A stretch of 64,000 nt of DNA from Gammaproteobacteria bacterium (GCA_018828385.1 JAHJVE010000005.1:124001-188000), one strand, 5' to 3'; shown: positions 36,454 to 45,655, counted from the first letter of the stretch. Notes: generated by a model not told the origin, from the sequence alone. Made by a program: numbers and translations.

Positions 36454-36760
36454 GCAGGAGTTGTTTTGCAGCCTCAAGCAGTGACGTCCGCTGATTTGCT
36501 TCCAATTGCCCCCAAGCTGCAATCAATTCTGCAAGCTCGTCCTCTGGTGTGAAAAAGAACGGAATGGGAACACCTGTTGCGTTTGCCAGATGCTCGACCG
36601 TTAGCAAATCAGGTAGGTGCTTGCCCTTTTCATACTGATTCATGCGCGGACTAGCACTGAATTGATCAATGCCTGCTTTGATCCCCAGCGCCTTTTGCGA
36701 GAGGCCGCTTTTCTGACGGGCTTCTCGCAAACGTCGTGCGAAATACGTCGATTGATTCAT
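36428..36760 (-). CDS. XRE-family transcriptional repressor
   Basis: A 110-residue regulator from ATG 36760. The N-terminal helix-turn-helix (FARRLREARQKSGLSQKALG, then RMNQYEKGKHLPDLLTVEHLA) belongs to the XRE/Cro-CI class. The C-terminal helix (ELIAAWGQLEANQRTSLLEAA) probably dimerises. Two identical-arm palindromes lie immediately upstream over the divergent promoter, so it most likely represses itself and the rightward small-protein genes. Confidence 0.88.
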   Translation of the reverse strand: MNQSTYFARRLREARQKSGLSQKALGIKAGIDQFSASPRMNQYEKGKHLPDLLTVEHLANATGVPIPFFFTPEDELAELIAAWGQLEANQRTSLLEAAKQLLPIPTPPEP

Positions 36761-36783
36761 GAATCCCAAGGCCCAGATTTGAC

Positions 36784-36798
36784 CTAAGAGATTCTTAG
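36784..36798. promoter_or_regulatory. Operator 1 for the XRE regulator
   Basis: CTAAG-N5-CTTAG palindrome, 24 bases upstream of the regulator start. Its arms are identical to those of operator 2; the centres are 34 bases apart, a little over three helical turns. Confidence 0.75.
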
Positions 36799-36806
36799 TT
36801 TCTTAA

Positions 36807-36835
36807 TTGACACGATACTAAGGAATACTTAGCAT
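36807..36835 (+). promoter_or_regulatory. Rightward sigma-70 promoter overlapped by operator 2
   Basis: TTGACA (36807-36812), a 17-base spacer and TAGCAT (36830-36835). The second palindrome, CTAAG-N5-CTTAG (36818-36832), covers the spacer and the start of the -10 box, so binding there would block RNA polymerase. It drives the small membrane protein at 36908. Confidence 0.72.
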
Positions 36836-36907
36836 CGCTTTGCCTATGTCAGCAGAGTAAGTGCTGCATCACGTTTGCTCATCGCGCAAAAACTTAAAGG
36901 AACTCTG

Positions 36908-37051
36908 ATGAACAACCCATCACCTCTCGAAACCCTCGCGAGTTATGCCATCACGTTCGTTGCCGGCGCTCTGACCACGGTTTGTGTGGCGGCTTACGGC
37001 AAATGGATGAAGCAGCAGGGCCGTGTCACTGGTCCGGTCGTTTCCCCGTAA
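36908..37051 (+). CDS. Small single-span membrane protein (47 aa)
   Basis: ATG 36908 with AAAGGAA upstream opens a 47-codon frame containing one hydrophobic helix (SYAITFVAGALTTVCVAAYG) followed by a short basic tail. It is the first gene after the repressible promoter. No homologue is recognised. The good ribosome site and promoter make it likely to be real. Confidence 0.6.
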   Translation: MNNPSPLETLASYAITFVAGALTTVCVAAYGKWMKQQGRVTGPVVSP

Positions 37052-37095
37052 TCAGTAATCGGCGAGTTACTCGTCACATACCAAAAGGACCATGC

Positions 37096-37434
37096 ATGTC
37101 GATTGATATTCAGAAATTTACCGCCGACGAACTCACCCTGGAAAAGCTCGACACGCTGGCCATGCGCCACGAGTCGTTCCAGGTCGTCGCCGTTTCCAAC
37201 ATCAGCGCTGTCGTTGAAAAAATCGAAGGGCGACTGGAAAAACAGGATCTCAAATGCCGTGTCTATTCCGAATACCGCTCTGCGGCGATGGCGGCGACTT
37301 TCAGTCCGGCTGCCGTGGTCGGGCTGGGGGCGGCGGTCGGTATCGGGTTGCACAACCTCGCTACCTTCAATCCTGACTACGAGATTGCCAAAAACAAGTT
37401 GGCCGGCACGGTCACCGTCAAATACGTGAAGTGA
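37096..37434 (+). CDS. Hypothetical protein with membrane-associated glycine-rich segment
   Basis: A 112-residue protein from ATG 37096 (AAAGGA upstream). The N-terminal 65 residues are mixed alpha/beta (KFTADELTLEKLDTLAM). A hydrophobic glycine-rich stretch follows (AAVVGLGAAVGIGLHNLATF), then NPDYEIAKNKLAGTVTVKYVK. Short proteins of this layout occur on integrative elements, but no function is recognised. It is followed by a hairpin and the outer-membrane protein gene. Confidence 0.7.
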   Translation: MSIDIQKFTADELTLEKLDTLAMRHESFQVVAVSNISAVVEKIEGRLEKQDLKCRVYSEYRSAAMAATFSPAAVVGLGAAVGIGLHNLATFNPDYEIAKNKLAGTVTVKYVK

Positions 37435-37445
37435 AACGATTCGGT

Positions 37446-37465
37446 ATCGGCCGTGTATGGCCGAT
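37446..37465 (+). repeat. Intergenic hairpin
   Basis: ATCGGCC pairs exactly with GGCCGAT around GTGTAT. No T run follows, so it is a structural or attenuator element rather than a clear terminator. Confidence 0.5.
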
Positions 37466-37501
37466 AGTGGATCACATAACCAAAATGCTTAAGGGAGAGA
37501 A

Positions 37502-38800
37502 ATGAGAACACCGACTACCTGCGCCCTCCTGGCGCTCGCCTGCCTGCCGCTGTCCGGTCTGGCCCAAACCTATGTTGGCATCGGTGCAGGGAAGGCCGAC
37601 TACAGCGATTTCACCCTGCGCGACATGGAATGGGATTCCCTCAATGTCACGCAACAGAAAGACAAACCTACGGCTGTCGGCCTCTATGTCGGTGAACGCC
37701 TCAATGACTACCTGGCCGTCGAGCTGGGCTACATGAACTTGGGTACCCGCAAGATCAGCGGCTATGTCACTGGCGGTGGCAGCACCGCCAGTGTCGACGG
37801 CAAGACCCGTCTCGAAGGCCTGGGTCTCTCCGTTCTCGGTAGCTATCGCATCGGCAGCTTTGCACCCTATGTTCGCCTCGGTCTGATGTATGGGCATCAG
37901 GACCGGAAGGCAAACAAGAACGATCCGGGCTTGTTGTTCCAGAATCCGAACAACGAATCCAGTACCACGGATGTGGTCCGGCCGATCTACGGCCTCGGTC
38001 TTGAGTACCAAGTCACCGAAGCTGTGGCTGTCCGTCTCGACCATACCGTGATCCACCACGCCAGCGTCGACACCATCAACAACATCGACAATGGCACCAT
38101 TCGTCGGGATGCCTCGATTACTACCTTGGGATTGCTCTACAGCTTCGGCGCTAAACCGAACCAGACGGATTGGGGGAGTAGCAAATGGTCGATGGGCTTG
38201 GCCGGTGGTTGGTCGAAAACTTCGGCTCGCATGAGCGGCGGAGGTTACAACGGCAATGTCTGGAATCTACAGACCCATACTGTCAATGCCCAGGTGGCCG
38301 GCGGCATGTCGGACGACAAGACCGATACGGCCTATCGCCTGTCGCTCTTCCGGAACGAGGGAAGCATCGAGTACGAGGTGTATCTGGCCACGCTGGGTGA
38401 GTTCCAGTCACGCAGTGCCAACGATGGCATCACCGGTGGTGGGAATGCCCTGACTGGCGCAACGACAAGGACGGCGAATGCTCTGGGGGCTAACGTCGGC
38501 TATCGCTTCGAACCGATCAAATCCCTGACCATCCAGCCGAAGCTGGGTCTGGCGGCGGTGCACACGCGGGATGAAATCTACAACAGCCTGGATTTCGCAG
38601 GTGTCGGTGGTTCAGCACAGAGTTCAGTGGTGAAGAAGATGGTGCTCTCCCCAACGGCGGGGCTGGTTATTGGCTATCAGCTGACCAAGGCTATCGAGGC
38701 TCGGCTTGGCTATGAGCATTACTTCCTGTCCGGCAGCGATGCGGCGCTAGGAAAAGGCAATATCGGGATGGTCATGGCAGGGGTACGGGTCGGCTTGTAG
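37502..38800 (+). CDS. Outer-membrane beta-barrel protein with two OmpA-like barrels
   Basis: A 432-residue exported protein with signal peptide (TTCALLALACLPLSGLAQ, cleavage near residue 21). Residues about 22-220 form one OmpA/Omp-W-like barrel with alternating aromatic strands (LAVELGYMNLGT, FAPYVRLGLMYGHQ, SITTLGLLYSFGA). Residues about 225-432 form a second (WSMGLAGGWSKT, ALGANVGYRFEP, IGMVMAGVRVGL). The terminal beta-signal (VRVGL) is at the end of the second repeat. The role is unknown; a surface protein carried by the element is plausible. AAGGGAGAGA precedes the ATG. Confidence 0.8.
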   Translation: MRTPTTCALLALACLPLSGLAQTYVGIGAGKADYSDFTLRDMEWDSLNVTQQKDKPTAVGLYVGERLNDYLAVELGYMNLGTRKISGYVTGGGSTASVDGKTRLEGLGLSVLGSYRIGSFAPYVRLGLMYGHQDRKANKNDPGLLFQNPNNESSTTDVVRPIYGLGLEYQVTEAVAVRLDHTVIHHASVDTINNIDNGTIRRDASITTLGLLYSFGAKPNQTDWGSSKWSMGLAGGWSKTSARMSGGGYNGNVWNLQTHTVNAQVAGGMSDDKTDTAYRLSLFRNEGSIEYEVYLATLGEFQSRSANDGITGGGNALTGATTRTANALGANVGYRFEPIKSLTIQPKLGLAAVHTRDEIYNSLDFAGVGGSAQSSVVKKMVLSPTAGLVIGYQLTKAIEARLGYEHYFLSGSDAALGKGNIGMVMAGVRVGL

Positions 38801-38824
38801 GAGGATCAACGTACTGCATAGAGA

Positions 38825-38844
38825 GAAGGGGCTGCGGCCCCTTC
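38825..38844 (+). terminator. Terminator after the outer-membrane protein gene
   Basis: GAAGGGG and CCCCTTC form a perfect stem around CTGCGG, followed by GTCCTTTTG and a longer T run a little further on. Confidence 0.8.
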
Positions 38845-39270
38845 GTCCTTTTGCAGTTATTTTTTTTGGGGTTTTTTGAGGCTTGCTGGGCAGAGACTCG
38901 GCCGAAGCCATCACTCGAGGAAGAGCAAAATGTAGTCCGAAATCCCACTCTATGTTGCCGTTAATACGCTGTCACTGGTAACCGAGTATCTAACAGCGAT
39001 GAGGTGATTCATTCGTTCGGCAAGCGGTCGTCTATAGCTACACGCGCTAGATAGCCGCTCTCTACAGGCACTCTCCCAAGACTATCTCACCGAGCACTTG
39101 TTCGAGATGGATGGGGTCGACAAGGGTTACCTAGTGGAGTAAGGCCTCACTCGTAGTTCTAGCGCACATCGGTACCAGGAAACATGGTGTTTGCTCTCTT
39201 CCTTTCGTGTATATCCAGATCACACCTATTGGTTCAATTAGAGAAATTGAGGAGGAGACACCGGTCTTGC
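38845..39270. other. Gene-free region between element and metal-resistance genes
   Basis: About 425 bases with no gene that I can support. A 33-codon open stretch around 39043-39141 ends with a stop and could be a decayed transposase fragment, but it matches nothing I recognise. No copy of the tRNA 3' end is visible here, so this is not an obvious attachment site. It marks the junction of two accessory segments. Confidence 0.5.
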
Positions 39271-39744
39271 TTATTCATGCAGGTCCGTAGAGGGGGGTAA
39301 CGCCATTCCGTGTACCCCTGGAATGTGATTTCCCATTGGCTCCGCGCTTATGCCCGATTGCGACAAGCCTTCAAGAATCCCGCAAGTCGAGGCTTGACGG
39401 TTATCAGGACAACGACTGCGCAGCTCAAGAAGCTGTTTTTCCAGCGCTTGGAGTTCACCGATGCGACGGACGACATGCCCGATGTGTTCATCCAGCAAGC
39501 GGTTAACCTCGCCGCAATTTTCCTCCGGTGATTCCTTGAAGCGCAATAGCGTCCGAATCTCGTCGAGTGTCATGTCCAAGCTACGACAGTGCCGAATGAA
39601 GGTCAATCGCTCCTGGTGCATTACCCCGTAGATGCGGTAATTTCCCTCGCTCCGCCCTGGTTTCGGCAACAGTCCTTCCCGCTCGTAGTAGCGGATCGTT
39701 TCGACATTACTTCCCGCTAAACGCGCCAGTTCGCCGATTTTCAT
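39271..39744 (-). CDS. cadR: Cd(II)/Pb(II)-responsive MerR-family regulator CadR/PbrR
   Basis: A 157-residue MerR regulator from ATG 39744. It starts MKIGELARLAGSNVETIRYY, the MerR winged helix, with a dimerisation helix and the metal-binding cysteines of the CadR/PbrR type: one in EENCGEV (about residue 79) and two in CPDNRQASTCGILEGL. A short His-containing tail follows. It should bind the 19-bp-spacer promoter upstream of cadA and activate it on metal binding. It is divergent from cadA with ynfA in between. Confidence 0.93.
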   Translation of the reverse strand: MKIGELARLAGSNVETIRYYEREGLLPKPGRSEGNYRIYGVMHQERLTFIRHCRSLDMTLDEIRTLLRFKESPEENCGEVNRLLDEHIGHVVRRIGELQALEKQLLELRSRCPDNRQASTCGILEGLSQSGISAEPMGNHIPGVHGMALPPSTDLHE

Positions 39745-39766
39745 TTCTGTCTCCTTCTTTCGCTCA

Positions 39767-40102
39767 TCACGTCCGGCCAGGCTGCAAAGCGATGATGGCC
39801 ATGCCACCGAGGCATACGGCACTGCCCAGAAAATCCCAACGGGTCAGGGGAATTCCATCGACCTGCCATAGCCATAACAAGGCGACCGCAACATAGACAC
39901 CGCCATACGCTGCGTAGATGCGACCGGCGGCGCCCGGATGCAATGTAAGCAGCCAGGCAAACAGAGCCAGTGACACGGCTGCCGGGATCAGCAGCCAACG
40001 CTGGCGCCCCTGCGTCAGCACCAGCCAAGGCAAATAGCAACCGATGATTTCGGCCAGTGCGGTGACGACGAAGAGACCCAATATCTTCAGGAACTCCAAC
40101 AT
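39767..40102 (-). CDS. ynfA: YnfA/UPF0060 family small membrane protein
   Basis: A 111-residue four-helix membrane protein of the small-multidrug-resistance-like UPF0060 family. Diagnostic segments are [36 protein letters not shown] and [22 protein letters not shown] 40102 is preferred over an upstream frame that would run into the cad promoter. In metal-resistance islands ynfA often sits beside cadR; a transport role is suspected but not established. Confidence 0.9.
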   Translation of the reverse strand: MLEFLKILGLFVVTALAEIIGCYLPWLVLTQGRQRWLLIPAAVSLALFAWLLTLHPGAAGRIYAAYGGVYVAVALLWLWQVDGIPLTRWDFLGSAVCLGGMAIIALQPGRT

Positions 40103-40135
40103 GCCTTTCTCCTTGAACCGATTCATTGTAGCCGC

Positions 40136-40166
40136 TTGACCTTGTAGCGACTCAAGGGTTTTTAAT
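40136..40166 (+). promoter_or_regulatory. CadR-controlled cadA promoter
   Basis: TTGACC (40136-40141) and TTTAAT (40161-40166) are separated by 19 bases, the over-long spacer typical of MerR-activated promoters. The dyad ACCTTG...CAAGGGT fills the spacer. It lies 25 bases before the cadA start and on the flank of the cadR-ynfA unit. Confidence 0.85.
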
Positions 40167-40190
40167 AGCATCAATGAAAAGGAGATTGCC

Positions 40191-42431
40191 ATGCCCCCCT
40201 ATGCCGAGAAGCACCGATCCAATGAGCCTGAACGTTGCGCGTGTTCAGGTAGATGTGTCACTGATACGGCCTCCATTCAGGAAGCGCCGCGTGTCTCAGT
40301 ATCCAACTCTTCCGGGAATTCGAGCGTTTTTCGGATTCCCGCCATGGACTGCACGAACGAAGAAAACGATATTCGCAAGGCGCTAGCAGGCATCGAGGGA
40401 ATTCGGTCGCTACGCTTCGAACTGGCTGCCCGGACCCTGACCATCGATGGCGAGCAGTCCGTCCAGGAAAGTGCGTTACAGGCCATCCGCCACCTTGGTT
40501 TTGAAGTGCTGCCCATCGAGCATGAACAGATGGCTGAAACCCCATCAGGTCTCGGCGAGATCAGTAAGGCATTGATCGCCCTGGCATTGGCCATCGGGGC
40601 CGAGGTTTTGGATTTCTTCGCACCCGACACCTTGCCGTTCAAGGGGCTGGGTATGGCGTTGGCAGCAGCTGCCATCGCTTTCTCTGGATTCTCCACCTAT
40701 CGCAAGGGACTGGCCGCATTGCGGCGCGGCCAGTTGAACATGAATGCCCTGATGGGCGTCGCCGTGACCGGTGCCTTCCTGATCGGTCAATGGCCGGAGG
40801 CTGCCATGGTCATGGCGCTCTACGCCATCGCCGAACTAATCGAGGCCCGTTCCGTCGATCGGGCGCGCAACGCCATCAAGGGGCTCCTCGCCTTGGCCCC
40901 GGACACAGCAGAGACTCGCCAGAGCGACGGCACCTGGCAGGAAACTCCGGCCGACAAGGTTGCCATCGGTGCGCTGGCGCGGGTCAAGCCTGGCGCCCGA
41001 ATTCCGCTGGATGGACGGGTAACTGGAGGCAGCAGCGCGGTCAATCAGGCGCCGGTTACCGGTGAGAGCATTCCGGTGGACAAGACGATTGGCGATCCGG
41101 TCTTCGCCGGCACCATCAACGAGACCAGCACGCTGGAATTCGAGGTAACGGCGGCCGCCAACAACACGACCCTGGCCCGCATCATCCATGCCGTCGAGGC
41201 AGCCCAGGGCACACGGGCGCCTACCCAGCGTTTCGTGGATCGCTTTGCCGCTATCTATACGCCGGCAATTTTTGTAATGGCCGTAGCCGTGGCCATTGGC
41301 GGCCCCTGGTTGTTCGACTGGACGTGGACACAGGCGCTTTACAAGGCACTGGTACTGTTGGTGATCGCCTGCCCCTGCGCGCTGGTCATTGCAACCCCGG
41401 TCACAGTGGTCAGCGGACTAGCTGCGGCCGCTCAGCGCGGCATCCTGATCAAGGGTGGCGTCTATCTTGAGGAAGCACGCAAGCTGCGCGCTATCGCCTT
41501 GGACAAGACCGGTACCATCACCGAAGGCAAGCCTCGGTTGGTCGCCACAGAAGTGTTGTCCTCCACTGATCTGGAGGCGAAGGTTCTTTCCTGGGCCGCC
41601 AGCTTGGCCGGCCATTCGGATCATCCCGTATCAAAGGCTATCGCCACCGGCCTGAACCTGCCGGAAAACGGCCTCACCGACTTCACTGCGCTTCCCGGTC
41701 GCGGCATCGAGGCCCGCCTGGACGGGCATACATTGATTCTTGGTAATCATCGGTTGATCGAGGATCGTGGACTGTGCAGCCCCGAGATCGAGGCGCGTCT
41801 TGCCGTTCATGAAAGTCAAGGGCGAACCGCCACTCTGCTGGCTACCGAGGATCGGGTACTGGCTATCTTCGCGGTGGCTGACACCATCAAGGAAAGCTCG
41901 CGGGAAGCGATTACCGATCTGCATCGCCTTGGTGTCACGTCGGTCATGCTCACCGGCGACAACGTAGCAACCGCAACCAGTATTGCCCGCCAGGCGGGAA
42001 TCGACGATGCACGAGGCAACCTGCTGCCGGAGGACAAGCTGGCTGCTATCGAGGAACTGCAGGGGCGCTATGGCCCGACGGCAATGACCGGCGACGGTAT
42101 CAACGATGCGCCCGCCCTGGCACGTGCCGATATCGGTGTTGCCATGGGCGCTGCCGGCACCGATACCGCCATGGAGGCCGCCGACGTGGTCATCATGAAC
42201 GACGATTTGCGACGTATCCCGGAAACCATCCGTTTGTCCCGCCAGACACACGCCGTGCTCTGGCAGAACATCGCACTGGCCTTGGGCATCAAGGTCGTAT
42301 TTCTCGGGCTCGCGGTGTTCGGAAATGCCACGATGTGGATGGCGGTATTTGCTGACATGGGCGCCAGTCTACTGGTCGTCGCTAACGGCCTGCGAACGTT
42401 GCGAACCTCTGCGCCGCAAACCAGAGACTGA
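40191..42431 (+). CDS. cadA: Cd2+/Zn2+/Pb2+-exporting P1B-type ATPase CadA
   Basis: A 746-residue inner-membrane P-type ATPase that exports soft divalent metals. It has a Cys-containing N-terminal extension (CACSGRC), an HMA-like domain with MDCTNEE (one metal Cys, as in CadA relatives), the transport motif [10 protein letters not shown], phosphorylation site DKTGT, the HP motif in [10 protein letters not shown], and the hinge [23 protein letters not shown] precedes the ATG, downstream of the CadR-type promoter. The end is convergent with the sensor kinase gene. Confidence 0.95.
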   Translation: MPPYAEKHRSNEPERCACSGRCVTDTASIQEAPRVSVSNSSGNSSVFRIPAMDCTNEENDIRKALAGIEGIRSLRFELAARTLTIDGEQSVQESALQAIRHLGFEVLPIEHEQMAETPSGLGEISKALIALALAIGAEVLDFFAPDTLPFKGLGMALAAAAIAFSGFSTYRKGLAALRRGQLNMNALMGVAVTGAFLIGQWPEAAMVMALYAIAELIEARSVDRARNAIKGLLALAPDTAETRQSDGTWQETPADKVAIGALARVKPGARIPLDGRVTGGSSAVNQAPVTGESIPVDKTIGDPVFAGTINETSTLEFEVTAAANNTTLARIIHAVEAAQGTRAPTQRFVDRFAAIYTPAIFVMAVAVAIGGPWLFDWTWTQALYKALVLLVIACPCALVIATPVTVVSGLAAAAQRGILIKGGVYLEEARKLRAIALDKTGTITEGKPRLVATEVLSSTDLEAKVLSWAASLAGHSDHPVSKAIATGLNLPENGLTDFTALPGRGIEARLDGHTLILGNHRLIEDRGLCSPEIEARLAVHESQGRTATLLATEDRVLAIFAVADTIKESSREAITDLHRLGVTSVMLTGDNVATATSIARQAGIDDARGNLLPEDKLAAIEELQGRYGPTAMTGDGINDAPALARADIGVAMGAAGTDTAMEAADVVIMNDDLRRIPETIRLSRQTHAVLWQNIALALGIKVVFLGLAVFGNATMWMAVFADMGASLLVVANGLRTLRTSAPQTRD

Positions 42432-42469
42432 AGACCCGTTGGCCTGCATCGACGAAAGCAGCGAGGCCG

Positions 42470-43801
42470 TCAGCAGGCCAGTCGTACGCCTATTTCGGTC
42501 TCGCCATCGGCGGATATTGCGAATGCCGCCCCGTCATGCATCCGCGCAATCGCGCTAACGATGGCCAGGCCAAGTCCATGATTTTGGTGGCCGTGGCTAC
42601 GTGACGTGTCTGCGCGAAAAAAGCGATTGAAGATATGGGGCAGGCATGCAGCAGGAATCGGTTTGCCTCGGTTGGTCACCGAGAGCTTGAGTTGGCCATC
42701 CGCTTCCAGCGCTATCCGGATCAAGATTGCACTCCCGTGATCAGCATACCGGGCTGCATTATTCAGTAGATTGGACAGTACGCGCCGTAGCAATGCAGCG
42801 TCGAATAAGCCAGAAGCATCACCCTCAATCGACCATTGAAGGTCGGATTCAATCAGCACTGCTTCGTAGTAGTCAGCCACTTCAGCGCAGAGTTTGGCAA
42901 GGCTTTGAACGGGCATCCGCCGGGCTTTGGCACCTCGGTCGGCTTGCGACAGGAACAGCATGTCATTCACGATGCCCGAGAGCCTGTGCATTTCTTCGAG
43001 ATTCGAACCGATGCAATCACGCAGATTTTCATCCTTGTCGTTGCTACGCAAGGCCAATTCACTGCTGGCGATGATATTCGCCAACGGCGTTCTCAATTCG
43101 TGCGCCACGTTGGCATTGAACCCTTCGAGCTGCTGGTAGGACTTTTCCAGTCGGTTTAGCAAATCGTTGAACTGATCGACAAGAATTTGTAGCTCGGCGG
43201 GAATCCCCTCAGTTTCTAACCGTTTGTCGAGGGAAAGTATGGCGAGACTGCGCGTTTGCTCAGCCAGTGTCCGAATGGGGGCCAGCCCAAAATACACGAT
43301 CAGGTAACCGCCCATGGTGATCGCAGCACTGCCGATCAATGCAGCCCCCCAGAGGATGTCTGCGAGGCGATCCAGAATTGCCTGGTCCGGCGCAGTATCG
43401 AGCGCCAATTCGGCAACGGCAAAATTTGTTCTCGGAGCTTCGTCGGGGAGTGCAAGCGAGTGAAAGCGCGCTTTTAACGGCCATGCACTCGGCGTAGAAA
43501 TGAAACGAGCCTCACCCAATCTATCAAGTAACTTGAGATGCAAGTCCCGATTGATCTTCAAAAGATCTTCTAGGTCATGTTCTAGTGTTCCCGGTTGTAG
43601 GTGTGCCGGCGTTTCTTCAAACAGGCGCTGAATTGCTGTACTGAGCTTTTCAAGGCGCAGATCCTGTTGTGTTTCAAGATTGACTTTGACCGAGAAAAAC
43701 ACGCCGAGACACAAACATCCAAGAACACCCAAGCTTAATGAGGCGAGCCAGCGTATAAGGCGACCGCTCAGCGTCGGATTGATCTGTTTGCCGAGTTTCA
43801 T
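42470..43801 (-). CDS. Heavy-metal sensor histidine kinase (CzcS/CusS type)
   Basis: A 443-residue membrane kinase. Two membrane helices (about 17-37 and 150-172, ILWGAALIGSAAITMGGYL) flank a periplasmic sensor domain of about 110 residues. Then come HAMP, the H box NVAHELRTPLANI, the N box NLLNNAARYADHGSA and the G box HGLGLAIVSAIARMH. Its ATG overlaps the stop of the response-regulator remnant (ATGA). Because that regulator is decapitated, this kinase probably lacks its cognate partner unless another copy exists elsewhere. Confidence 0.92.
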   Translation of the reverse strand: MKLGKQINPTLSGRLIRWLASLSLGVLGCLCLGVFFSVKVNLETQQDLRLEKLSTAIQRLFEETPAHLQPGTLEHDLEDLLKINRDLHLKLLDRLGEARFISTPSAWPLKARFHSLALPDEAPRTNFAVAELALDTAPDQAILDRLADILWGAALIGSAAITMGGYLIVYFGLAPIRTLAEQTRSLAILSLDKRLETEGIPAELQILVDQFNDLLNRLEKSYQQLEGFNANVAHELRTPLANIIASSELALRSNDKDENLRDCIGSNLEEMHRLSGIVNDMLFLSQADRGAKARRMPVQSLAKLCAEVADYYEAVLIESDLQWSIEGDASGLFDAALLRRVLSNLLNNAARYADHGSAILIRIALEADGQLKLSVTNRGKPIPAACLPHIFNRFFRADTSRSHGHQNHGLGLAIVSAIARMHDGAAFAISADGETEIGVRLAC

Positions 43802-44317
43802 TCGCGCATTTCGAGGACATAACCCATGCCTCGTACGGTATGCAGCAACGGTGTCTCAAATGGCGTATCCATCTTGGCTCGAAGTCGCTTGATCGACACT
43901 TCGACTACATTGGTGTTGCTGTCGAAATTCATATCCCAAACCTGCTCGGCAATTTCGGTACGCGATAGCACCTCGCCTTGTTTCCTTAGAAACAGGGAGA
44001 GCAGCAGGAACTCCTTGGCACTCAGGTCGATACGCTGACCGTTCCTGGAGACCTTACGGCGAGCCAGATCCATTTCAAGATCGTGCAATGTCAGGCGGTT
44101 CAACGTGCTTTCCGGTTGATGCTGTGCCGAGCGGCGCAGCAGTCCCTGGATTCGAGCGATCAGCTCCGAAAAAGCAAACGGCTTGACCAGATAGTCGTCG
44201 GCGCCGGTCTGCAAACCGTTGACCCGGTCTTCCACTTTACCCAGCGCGGTCAGCATCAAGACCGGAGTATGTTTTTTGGTACGCAGGGCAGCCAGCAAGG
44301 CAAGTCCATCCATGCCT
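43798..44317 (-). pseudogene. Truncated OmpR-family metal response regulator (N terminus lost to an IS element)
   Basis: The remaining frame covers the end of the receiver domain, from PGMDGLALLAALR, and the complete winged-helix output domain (DLSAKEFLLLSLFLRK, SNTNVVEVSIKRLRAK, HTVRGMGYVLEMRE). About the first 50 residues, including the phospho-acceptor Asp and acidic pocket, are missing; the IS256-type element begins exactly before the PGMDG codons. A short frame entering from the IS end (from 44349) could give a DNA-binding fragment, but it could not be phosphorylated. The missing part is not found on the other side of the element. Confidence 0.9.
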
Positions 44318-45646
44318 GGGCGTGTAAGAATTTTTGTGTAAACGGTCATTTGGCAGGAAACTGCCGCGCCCCAAGGAGCGATGATGGCCGTAGCAAAGAA
44401 AGCAGTACCGAAGGAGTTGCTGGACAGCCTGCTGGCTGACTATCGGAAACCGGAAGACCTGATTGGCGAGAACGGCTTGCTCAAGCAGCTCACCAAGTTG
44501 CTGGTCGAGAAGGCGTTGGAAGCGGAGATGGCCGACCACCTCGGCCACGGCAAGAATGAGCCGGTAGAGAATCCTGCCGGCAATACGCGCAACGGGAAGA
44601 GCAGGAAGACGCTCAAAGGGGAGTTCGGCGAACTGCCGATAGAAATTCCCCGTGACCGCCACGGCACCTTCGAGCCGCAGTTGATTCCCAAGCACCAGAC
44701 CCGCTGGACGGGCTTTGACGACAAGATTCTGTCGCTTTACGCCCGAGGCATGACGGTCCGCGAAATCCAGTCACACCTGGAAGAGATGTACGGCACGGAG
44801 GTGTCGCCGACGCTGATTTCATCGGTCACGGATGCCGTGATTGAAGAAGCCAAGGCCTGGCAATCACGGCCGCTGGACAGCATTTACCCCATCGTCTATC
44901 TGGACTGTATCCACGTCAAAGTCAGGGATGGCAGCGTGCGCGTCAAGGCCGTCTATCTGGCGATTGGACTCAACCTGGCCGGTGAGAAGGAAGTGCTCGG
45001 CCTGTGGATTGCCCAGACGGAAGGCGCAAAATTCTGGCTGCAAGTGGTGACGGAATTGAAGAATCGAGGCGTACAGGATGTCTTCATTGCCTGCGTCGAT
45101 GGCTTGAAGGGATTTCCGGAGGCCATTGAAGCAGTCTATCCGCGTGCTGCCGTTCAGCTGTGCGTCGTCCATATGGTCCGGCACAGCCTGAACTATGTCT
45201 CGTGGAAGATGCGCAAGGCCGTTGCCGCTGACCTGCGGCGGATATACACCAGTGCCACCGCCGATGAAGCCGAGCAGATGCTCGGTGAATTCGAGGACAA
45301 ATGGGACGATGCCTACCTGCCCATCAGCCAGTCCTGGCGCCGGAATTGGTCACGCATCACGCCGTTCTTTGACTACCCGCCCGAGATACGGAAAGTCATC
45401 TACACGACCAATGCGATTGAGTCGGTGAACATGAGCCTGAGAAAAATCACCAAAAATCGCGGTTCGTTTCCGAGCGATGAGGCACTGATGAAACTGTTCT
45501 ACCTGGCGCTCCGCAACATCAGCCAGAAATGGACCTTGCCCATTCGGGATTGGAAGGCTGCACTGACCCGATTTACTATCCAGTTCGAAGACCGGATGAA
45601 CAACGTTTAACTCAAACCCCGTTTACACAAAATTCCGGACACGCCC
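44318..45646 (+). mobile_element. IS256-family insertion sequence
   Basis: About 1.33 kb, bounded by imperfect 28-bp terminal inverted repeats. The left end (44318-44345) starts GGGCGTGT and the right end (45619-45646) is its inverted copy; the shared parts are GGGCGTGT and TTTTGTGTAAACGG. It contains one transposase gene. Flanks are CCATGCCT on the left and CCACCGGA on the right; these are not the 8-9 bp duplications expected of a simple insertion, so one side has probably been deleted or rearranged. Confidence 0.9.
44381..45610 (+). CDS. IS256-family transposase
   Basis: A 409-residue DDE (mutator-type) transposase of normal length. It contains the N-terminal LLKQLTKLLVEKALEAEMADHLG, then ETYG-like GMTVREIQSHLEEMYG, catalytic Asp in VYLDCIHVK, catalytic Asp in ACVDGLKGFPEAI, and Glu in TTNAIESVNMSLR. 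The frame is intact, so the element may still be active. Confidence 0.97.
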   Translation: MMAVAKKAVPKELLDSLLADYRKPEDLIGENGLLKQLTKLLVEKALEAEMADHLGHGKNEPVENPAGNTRNGKSRKTLKGEFGELPIEIPRDRHGTFEPQLIPKHQTRWTGFDDKILSLYARGMTVREIQSHLEEMYGTEVSPTLISSVTDAVIEEAKAWQSRPLDSIYPIVYLDCIHVKVRDGSVRVKAVYLAIGLNLAGEKEVLGLWIAQTEGAKFWLQVVTELKNRGVQDVFIACVDGLKGFPEAIEAVYPRAAVQLCVVHMVRHSLNYVSWKMRKAVAADLRRIYTSATADEAEQMLGEFEDKWDDAYLPISQSWRRNWSRITPFFDYPPEIRKVIYTTNAIESVNMSLRKITKNRGSFPSDEALMKLFYLALRNISQKWTLPIRDWKAALTRFTIQFEDRMNNV

Positions 45647-45655
45647 CCACCGGAC

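Noticed and set aside
39043-39141. A 33-codon stretch that could be a transposase relic
   Set aside because: It is too short and matches no transposase motif that I can name; reported only as part of the gene-free region.
32426-39270. Direct repeat of the tRNA 3' end as a right attachment site
   Set aside because: No copy of the T-arm/acceptor sequence was found before 39.3 kb, and no integrase gene is in the window, so integration at this tRNA is not shown.
44310-45654. Target-site duplication of the IS256-type element
   Set aside because: The flanks CCATGCCT and CCACCGGA share only the first three bases.
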